64,000 nt of DNA from Candidatus Sacchlamyda saccharinae (lineage in GTDB: Bacteria; Chlamydiota; Chlamydiia; Chlamydiales; Rhabdochlamydiaceae). Positions 59,199 through 64,000 of the stretch are shown in pieces. Below the pieces are notes generated by a model that made no database searches, was not told where the DNA came from, and saw only the letters and a list, made by a program, of their open reading frames with translations. Every line of letters starts with the position of its first letter. Positions within the stretch are counted from its first letter, which is position 1. The DNA lies in NCBI GenBank assembly GCA_030408505.1, contig JAUHQI010000002.1, positions 346,674 to 410,673 of the forward strand. The letters are read 5' to 3'. The translations under genes were made by a program, and so were the position numbers.

Positions 59199-60566
59199 AT
59201 GACGCCTATACAACCAGAAGATAATTATTTAGCTTACGTAGCTACATTCGCTGCAAGCGTAGCCACTACGGCACTAGTAGCGCTTTCATGCCGCGTGGCA
59301 CAAAGCTTCTCTCAAGCATTTAGGGAGAGCTTTGAAGATGCAGTAGCCACTTCCCCACCCATGGAAAGCGACTTGCCTGCTGACAAGACTCTATCTCACT
59401 CAGAGCTACTTGAAGAGCTTAAAAAACCCGGCAACCCTAATCGGACTATAAATTCTCAAGGCGATACCCCCCTACATCTTTTAGTGCGCGCAGAAGTAGA
59501 TTTTCCTAAAGCCTATCTTATGCATCCACTTAATGCTATTACAGCCCCACTAGAAGCTCTTCGAAGGAAGGCTGAAACCGACCCAAGCATTGCACAAGCC
59601 GTGCAAAAAGCGACCAATTCCATCGAAGAAGGCGTTCATCTACAACTCCCAAAAGAACTCGCAGAAGCTGCAGATGGGCTTGTTAAAAGAGGAGCAGACC
59701 CTTTTAAGCAAAATGCTAAAGGAGAGACTCCATTTCAAATTGCTATGCAATGCCCAGAAAGAACACTTGTGCCTTCTCTTTGTTTGATTTTTGCTCTCTC
59801 CCCAGGAAGAAAACTCACAAGAGCAGATATTGATGCACATGCTCTTACATCAACTCCAAAAAAGAACCTTCAATATCTCTATACTATTGCATTCATCAAT
59901 GCTATCAAAGCAGAGGAAGACATCAATCCTTTTGCTGACCTATTTAGTGGAGAAAACCCATTACTAAATACAAACAAAAGTCTATATATGGGGGAAAATC
60001 TTTTAAAATACGCAATAGATCATAATCATACTGGAGCAATTCAATTGCTTTGTGACAATGGAGCAGAAGTGGTTAAATCGGATCTACCAATGTTTGATTC
60101 TCAGATTTCTAAAAACAATAGAAATCCTAACTTCTCCGATGGATTCTCCAACCTGGATTCCTCGATATTTGATTTCATAAAATATGCACAGGAACTCGGT
60201 CATGACGATGCTGTGGTTGTGCTTCTAAAGCAGGTGGAAGACCTCGACAAATATAAAACTGAAAAAATATTAGAAGGTAAATTAGAAGATCATGCTGAAG
60301 GCAGCCCAGAGCACAGTTGGATTCTCGCACGCGTGCGCGAAAATGCCCCTCTGCTTCGTGCCATTTTTCAAGAACAAGTTCGCAGATCACCTCGAATGCA
60401 AAGCGCCACTTTTACTTTAGGACTAAAACAACCAGATGGAAAATTCTTCTTTCATCCTCCTGGCGACGCAAGCGCAGCAGCTCCTCCCCCTTCGATCGAG
60501 ATTCCTGAGGAGGTTATGAAATCAATAGGAAAATTTGTTGCTCCACCCCGACCTACTCGCGCTTAA
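59199..60566 (+). CDS. Ankyrin-repeat protein, possible secreted effector
   Basis: A 455-aa protein. A short hydrophobic segment near the N-terminus (ATFAASVATTALVALSC, about 14-30) is followed by ankyrin-like units: SQGDTPLHLLVRAEVD, LVKRGADPFKQNAKGETPFQIAM, and GENLLKYAIDHNHTGAIQLLCDNGAEV. The C-terminus is Pro/Ala-rich. It has clearly higher A+T and different codon use from its flanking genes. In intracellular bacteria such proteins are often delivered into the host; a type III signal cannot be judged by eye. Preceded by AAGAAG ribosome site and an AT-rich leader. Host target unknown. Confidence 0.75.
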   Translation: MTPIQPEDNYLAYVATFAASVATTALVALSCRVAQSFSQAFRESFEDAVATSPPMESDLPADKTLSHSELLEELKKPGNPNRTINSQGDTPLHLLVRAEVDFPKAYLMHPLNAITAPLEALRRKAETDPSIAQAVQKATNSIEEGVHLQLPKELAEAADGLVKRGADPFKQNAKGETPFQIAMQCPERTLVPSLCLIFALSPGRKLTRADIDAHALTSTPKKNLQYLYTIAFINAIKAEEDINPFADLFSGENPLLNTNKSLYMGENLLKYAIDHNHTGAIQLLCDNGAEVVKSDLPMFDSQISKNNRNPNFSDGFSNLDSSIFDFIKYAQELGHDDAVVVLLKQVEDLDKYKTEKILEGKLEDHAEGSPEHSWILARVRENAPLLRAIFQEQVRRSPRMQSATFTLGLKQPDGKFFFHPPGDASAAAPPPSIEIPEEVMKSIGKFVAPPRPTRA

Positions 60567-61081
60567 CCGAGCGCCTTGACTTTCTTGAAGCCAAAGTAGA
60601 GGAGCGGGATGCCGATCAAGCAGAAGAAGAACCAGTAGTTGGCGTTCCACTCGAGTCTTAAGATTCCATTTTTTGAAAAGAAGAGTTGCATCAGCCCGAT
60701 GAGGGTGATGTTTGCCCCTGCAAAGAGAAGCGTTGTGGGAATGAGGCTACTTTTTTGAGGCTCTTCCTCATCTTCGACGATGGCGCCAAGAAGAGGGTTC
60801 ATTTCTGGTTTTTCGGTCACTTCTTTGTACATGGAGGGTTCTTCGTAAGTTTCCTGAGGTTGTTGCGGGGGCTGGCCAAACTGGGGCCGTTTGCCTTGGT
60901 AGGGTGGGGTATAGAGAGAGGTGAGGCTGTCTTCTAGCGATTGGTTTTCAAAGATGGGAGCCTGGAAGGAGCCGTGCGCCGATCCTGATTGCTTCACTGC
61001 GCAGTAGGGACACACTTCTGCATCGAGGGGTATTCTTCCTTCGCAACTCACACATATCTTTTCTTTTTCTGTTGTTGTCAT
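60563..61081 (-). CDS. Zinc-ribbon membrane protein, unknown
   Basis: A 172-aa protein with an N-terminal zinc ribbon (CVSC...CPYC, about 10-27), a long low-complexity Pro/Gln/Glu linker, and two C-terminal hydrophobic helices (TTLLFAGANITLIGLMQLFF; NYWFFFCLIGIPLLYFGF). ATG at 61081 gives MTTTEKEKICVSC; the frame to 61117 is less likely. It is next to lpdA, where Chlamydia also carries a hypothetical gene. Function unknown. Ends with a 4-bp overlap of the convergent ankyrin gene. Confidence 0.7.
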   Translation of the reverse strand: MTTTEKEKICVSCEGRIPLDAEVCPYCAVKQSGSAHGSFQAPIFENQSLEDSLTSLYTPPYQGKRPQFGQPPQQPQETYEEPSMYKEVTEKPEMNPLLGAIVEDEEEPQKSSLIPTTLLFAGANITLIGLMQLFFSKNGILRLEWNANYWFFFCLIGIPLLYFGFKKVKALG

Positions 61082-61164
61082 GCATTCATCTTCGCAAAAA
61101 ACAGATAAAACTTGCACTCTTTTTTCGTCACTTCTGTTAATATGAATCTCTTATGAGGTGACTT

Positions 61165-62562
61165 ATGGAAAAGAAAAAATTTGATGTTGTGGTCATTGGG
61201 GCAGGACCTGGTGGCTATGTTGCTGCAATTCGATTGGCACAAAGTGGCAAGTCTGTTGCTTTGGTGGAAAAGAGTTTTTTAGGTGGAACTTGTCTCAATG
61301 TGGGTTGTATTCCGACGAAGACGCTGCTTGCAAATGCACAGGTGATGCACAAGATCAAAATGGCCGAGGAATATGGGATCTCTACGGGCCCTGTCACGGT
61401 TGATTTCTTAAAAATGAAGACACGCAAAGATGGCGTGGTTGAGAAGATCCGAGGGAGTTTAGGGGGCCTACTGAAGGCCAATAAGATTACTGTGCTCGCT
61501 GGCAAAGCCGAGTTCATGTCCCCGACCGAGATCAAGGTAGTTGGTGACGATAGCTGCATGATTGAGGCGGGGAATGCGATCATTGCAACGGGCTCTGAGC
61601 CACTCGATATTGGCGCGTTTCCATGCGATCATGAGCGGATTTTAAATTCGACGTCTGTCCTTGAACTGACGAAACTACCAAAGACGATGGCCATTATCGG
61701 TGGTGGATACATTGGATGTGAGTTTGCGACTTTATATGCCGAACTGGGCGTAAAGGTGACGATTCTAGAGGCGCTTCCTACTATTTTGGCGCTGCAGGGC
61801 AAGGCTGTTGGCCAGGCACTTACTGCAGAGTTTGAAAAACAAGGGATCGAGATCAAGACGAATGTTTTCGTTGAAGGGATTGAACACGATGGCGAAGGAG
61901 TGAGCGTCAAACTGAAGGACAACGAGCCTGTAAAGGCTGATCTTGCCTTAGTAGCCGTAGGGCGCAAAGTCAATTCAGGGCATTTAGGTCTTGAGAAGGC
62001 GGGTGTTGTGACTGGCGCTAAGGGAGAGATTTTGGTCGACGATCAGATGCAAACGAATGTTCCCGGCATTTATGCCATCGGTGATGTGACGGGCAAGTTT
62101 TTGCTCGCACACGTTGCCTCGCACCAGGGTCTAGTTGCTGCATCAAATATTTTGGGACAAGAAATGCAGATGCACTACAACGCGGTACCAGCTGTGATTT
62201 TCACAACACCAGAGATCGCAACGGTGGGGATGACGCTCGAAGAGGCAAAGGATGCTGGGTACAATGCAGTTGTAGGAAAATTTCCGTTTGCAGCTCTTGG
62301 CAAATCGGTAGCCACTATGGATACCGAAGGGTTTGCTGAGGTAATTACCGATAAGGGGACGGGGCAGATTTTGGGAGCTCAGGTGGTAGGTCATGAGGCA
62401 TCGACTTTGATTGCCGAGATGGGCCTTGCGATCCACAACGAATTGACAATCGAATCTGTTTTCGATACGATCCATGCACACCCAACTGTGGCGGAAGCCT
62501 GGATGGAAGCGGCGCTGCTTGCCAACGAAACACCCATCCATATGCCCCCGAAGAGAAGATGA
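61165..62562 (+). CDS. lpdA: Dihydrolipoyl dehydrogenase
   Basis: E3 flavoprotein of 2-oxoacid dehydrogenase complexes (465 aa), reoxidising lipoamide with NAD+. FAD-binding VVVIGAGPGGYVAAIRLA, the redox disulfide GGTCLNVGCIPTK, the NAD-binding IGGGYIGCEFATLY and the C-terminal HAHPTVAEAWMEA with the catalytic His/Glu pair are all present. ATGA overlap (62559-62562) with lipA. Preceded by GAGGTGAC. The lpdA-lipA pair occurs in Chlamydia. Confidence 0.97.
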   Translation: MEKKKFDVVVIGAGPGGYVAAIRLAQSGKSVALVEKSFLGGTCLNVGCIPTKTLLANAQVMHKIKMAEEYGISTGPVTVDFLKMKTRKDGVVEKIRGSLGGLLKANKITVLAGKAEFMSPTEIKVVGDDSCMIEAGNAIIATGSEPLDIGAFPCDHERILNSTSVLELTKLPKTMAIIGGGYIGCEFATLYAELGVKVTILEALPTILALQGKAVGQALTAEFEKQGIEIKTNVFVEGIEHDGEGVSVKLKDNEPVKADLALVAVGRKVNSGHLGLEKAGVVTGAKGEILVDDQMQTNVPGIYAIGDVTGKFLLAHVASHQGLVAASNILGQEMQMHYNAVPAVIFTTPEIATVGMTLEEAKDAGYNAVVGKFPFAALGKSVATMDTEGFAEVITDKGTGQILGAQVVGHEASTLIAEMGLAIHNELTIESVFDTIHAHPTVAEAWMEAALLANETPIHMPPKRR

Positions 62563-63458
62563 CAAAGCTCAATATTTTACCAGACAACCCAGAAGAAGAA
62601 AAGAAAGGGCGCTTCCCCTCTTGGCTCCACCGCAATATCCCGCGTGGCGGGAATTTGTTTAAGACGGGCGACCTATTAAAGCAGTACCGACTCAATACGG
62701 TGTGTGAAGAGGCCAAATGCCCCAATCGCTTTGAATGCTACTCGAAGAAGACGGCGACGTTTTTGGCCCTTGGCAAAGAGTGCTCGCGCAACTGCGGCTT
62801 TTGCGATATCGACTTTTCCAAAAAGCCTGCCAAACCCGAGGCGGATGAGCCCGAGCGAATTGCCCTGTCTGTGAAAGAGCTGGGCTTAAAGCACGTTGTC
62901 ATTACCATGGTAGCCCGTGACGATCTCGAGGATGGGGGCGCAGGGCAAATTGGTGCGATCATTAGAGAGACAAGAGCGGTCAACCCTGGCTGCACAATCG
63001 AAGTGCTCACCTCTGACTTTTGCGGCAAAGAGACTTCGCTCGATCTGGTGCTAAGCGAGTCTCCAGAAATTTTCAACCACAACATCGAAACGGTGGAAAG
63101 AATGTCTCCACGCGTGCGTCACAAGGCAACCTATGAGCGCACATTGGACGTACTAAGATATGCGAAGGGCAAGTGCATGCATGTGAAATCAGGGATCATG
63201 GTTGGTCTTGGTGAGACTAAGGAAGAGGTGTTTCAAACGATCGATGATTTATACGGTGCTGGCTGTTCAATCATCACGATGGGACAGTATCTACAACCAA
63301 ACCACCGTAAATTGCTCGTGAAAGATTTTATCCACCCAGACGTGTTCAAAGAGTATGAAGAATATGGCCACAAAATTGGTGTAGAGTACATGCACTGCGG
63401 CCCTTTTATCCGTTCAAGTTACAACGCAGCAGAAGTTTTTGAAAAGGTATCGGTATGA
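62559..63458 (+). CDS. lipA: Lipoyl synthase
   Basis: Radical SAM enzyme inserting two sulfurs into octanoyl groups on 2-oxoacid dehydrogenase E2 proteins (299 aa). The auxiliary cluster cysteines are in CEEAKCPNRFEC, and the radical SAM motif is CSRNCGFC. The C-terminal PFIRSSYNA is typical. It overlaps lpdA by ATGA and the Sel1 gene by ATGA, so all three are co-translated. lipB/lplA are not in the window. Confidence 0.97.
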   Translation: MTKLNILPDNPEEEKKGRFPSWLHRNIPRGGNLFKTGDLLKQYRLNTVCEEAKCPNRFECYSKKTATFLALGKECSRNCGFCDIDFSKKPAKPEADEPERIALSVKELGLKHVVITMVARDDLEDGGAGQIGAIIRETRAVNPGCTIEVLTSDFCGKETSLDLVLSESPEIFNHNIETVERMSPRVRHKATYERTLDVLRYAKGKCMHVKSGIMVGLGETKEEVFQTIDDLYGAGCSIITMGQYLQPNHRKLLVKDFIHPDVFKEYEEYGHKIGVEYMHCGPFIRSSYNAAEVFEKVSV

Positions 63459-64000
63459 CAGAAGAAATTTACAAGCAGGCATGCGCTCATGCTATCGACA
63501 ATGACTACGTAGAAGCGGCAAAACTTTTTAAAAAGGCAGCCGACTCTGGCCACACCAAAGCCCAGTACAATCTAGCTCTTTGCTTGCATGAGGGGCTGGG
63601 AGGCTATCAGGCGCACATGGAAGCGTTTCACTATTTTAAAATGGCAGCAGATGCTGGGCATATGAGATCCCACTATATGCTCGGCTGCTACTACACGATG
63701 AAGATCGTCCCATTTGGCTCGGAAGAAGATGGAGCTAACCACTTTAAAATTGCTGCCGATGGCGGCCTTGACGAGGCCCAATACAACTACGGCGTATGTC
63801 TCCTTGAAGGCAAAGGGGTGGAAAAGTCTTTTGATGGGGCGGTGAGATATTTTCAGATGGCTGCTGACCAAGGCAACCCTGAGGCTCTATACAACCTTGG
63901 GATATGCTCTAGCGATGAGAAAGCCATCAAGTGTTTGGAAAAAGCCGCTTCAAAGGGACACAAAGATGCTGGTGAGGCGTTAGCTAAAATCTTAAAGGGT
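63455..64000 (+). CDS. Sel1-like repeat protein (3' end beyond window)
   Basis: A frame open for 182 codons from ATG 63455, which overlaps the lipA stop, to the last base. It consists of Sel1-type TPR-like repeats (EAAKLFKKAADSGHTKAQYNLALC; AFHYFKMAADAGHMRSHYMLGC; GAVRYFQMAADQGNPEALYNLGIC), at least five copies. No signal peptide. Sel1 proteins act as scaffolds or, in intracellular bacteria, as host-interacting factors. From memory, Chlamydia has a type III secretion gene (sctJ) after lipA, so the neighbour differs here. Confidence 0.85.
   Translation, partial: MTEEIYKQACAHAIDNDYVEAAKLFKKAADSGHTKAQYNLALCLHEGLGGYQAHMEAFHYFKMAADAGHMRSHYMLGCYYTMKIVPFGSEEDGANHFKIAADGGLDEAQYNYGVCLLEGKGVEKSFDGAVRYFQMAADQGNPEALYNLGICSSDEKAIKCLEKAASKGHKDAGEALAKILKG

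Noticed and set aside
1-64000. CRISPR arrays, insertion sequences, rRNA genes, replication origin
   Set aside because: No regularly spaced repeats beyond the two 38-bp copies, no transposase, no rRNA and no DnaA-box cluster were seen by eye.

Overview
The window looks like chromosomal DNA from a member of the Chlamydiae outside the Chlamydiaceae (an amoeba- or arthropod-type environmental chlamydia). The reason is gene order. From memory of Chlamydia trachomatis, several blocks here are in chlamydial order: xerC, ABC-F, rnz, lon, tsaB, rpsU, dnaJ (1-10.0 kb); frr, pyrH, tsf, rpsB, tRNA-Gly, pbp2 (25.4-31.6 kb); gpsA with a eukaryote-type UDP-sugar pyrophosphorylase (44.1-46.1 kb); ruvC-ruvA (48.1-49.2 kb); trmE-nth and psd-secA (51-58 kb); lpdA-lipA (61.2-63.5 kb). 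The species cannot be named from the sequence alone.

Layout. 0-10 kb is conserved housekeeping: recombinase, translation factor, tRNA processing, proteases, chaperone. 10-24.6 kb is accessory: a hydrolase, an amino-acid permease, two CPBP membrane proteins (one with its catalytic residues lost), a LURP-one/tubby-like secreted protein, a signal-peptide-bearing GT11 glycosyltransferase, then the most unusual cluster of the window (15.9-20.1 kb). That cluster holds a caspase-like/P-loop NTPase/TPR protein in an apparent operon with two small Cys-patterned secreted peptides, a third peptide paralogue, and an XRE repressor. Three promoters there share the same -35 element and an 18-bp spacer. It is followed by a membrane protein of unknown function, a TetR/FAD-monooxygenase pair with an operator inside the promoter, and a nucleotidyltransferase/winged-helix pair that resembles a toxin-antitoxin or defence module. 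24.5-25.2 kb is non-coding and dense in inverted repeats, and leads into a tRNA-Glu/tRNA-Lys operon.

25.4-31.6 kb is the ribosomal/translation block and PBP2. The place where Chlamydia carries the major outer-membrane-protein gene holds only tRNA-Gly here. 32-41 kb is a cell-surface region: UDP-xylose synthase, a Wzz/Wzc-like protein with a degenerate kinase domain, a Wza-like lipoprotein, UDP-glucuronate 4-epimerase, a LicD-type transferase, a PagL-type lipid A deacylase, two small beta-barrel proteins and a YVTN beta-propeller. Together these suggest an exported, pentose/uronate-containing surface polysaccharide and lipid A editing. 41-48 kb has a DUF234-type ATPase with tandem palindromic repeats upstream, NAD(P)HX repair, glycerol-3-phosphate dehydrogenase, the UDP-sugar pyrophosphorylase and two GT9 glycosyltransferases including WaaF. 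With the RfaE2 enzyme at 5 kb, WaaF points to a heptose-containing LPS core.

48-64 kb is DNA repair (ruvC, ruvA, nth), tRNA modification (trmE), a chlamydial DUF818 hydrolase, a membrane M48-like peptidase, a VapBC pair, psd, secA, an MFS transporter, an ankyrin protein that may be a host-directed effector, lpdA-lipA, and a Sel1-repeat protein that runs off the end. Genes are tightly packed with many ATGA-type overlaps. Several starts (tsaB, wza/uronate epimerase, the 10-kb hydrolase) have a -10-like hexamer only 6-8 nt upstream, which suggests leaderless transcripts.
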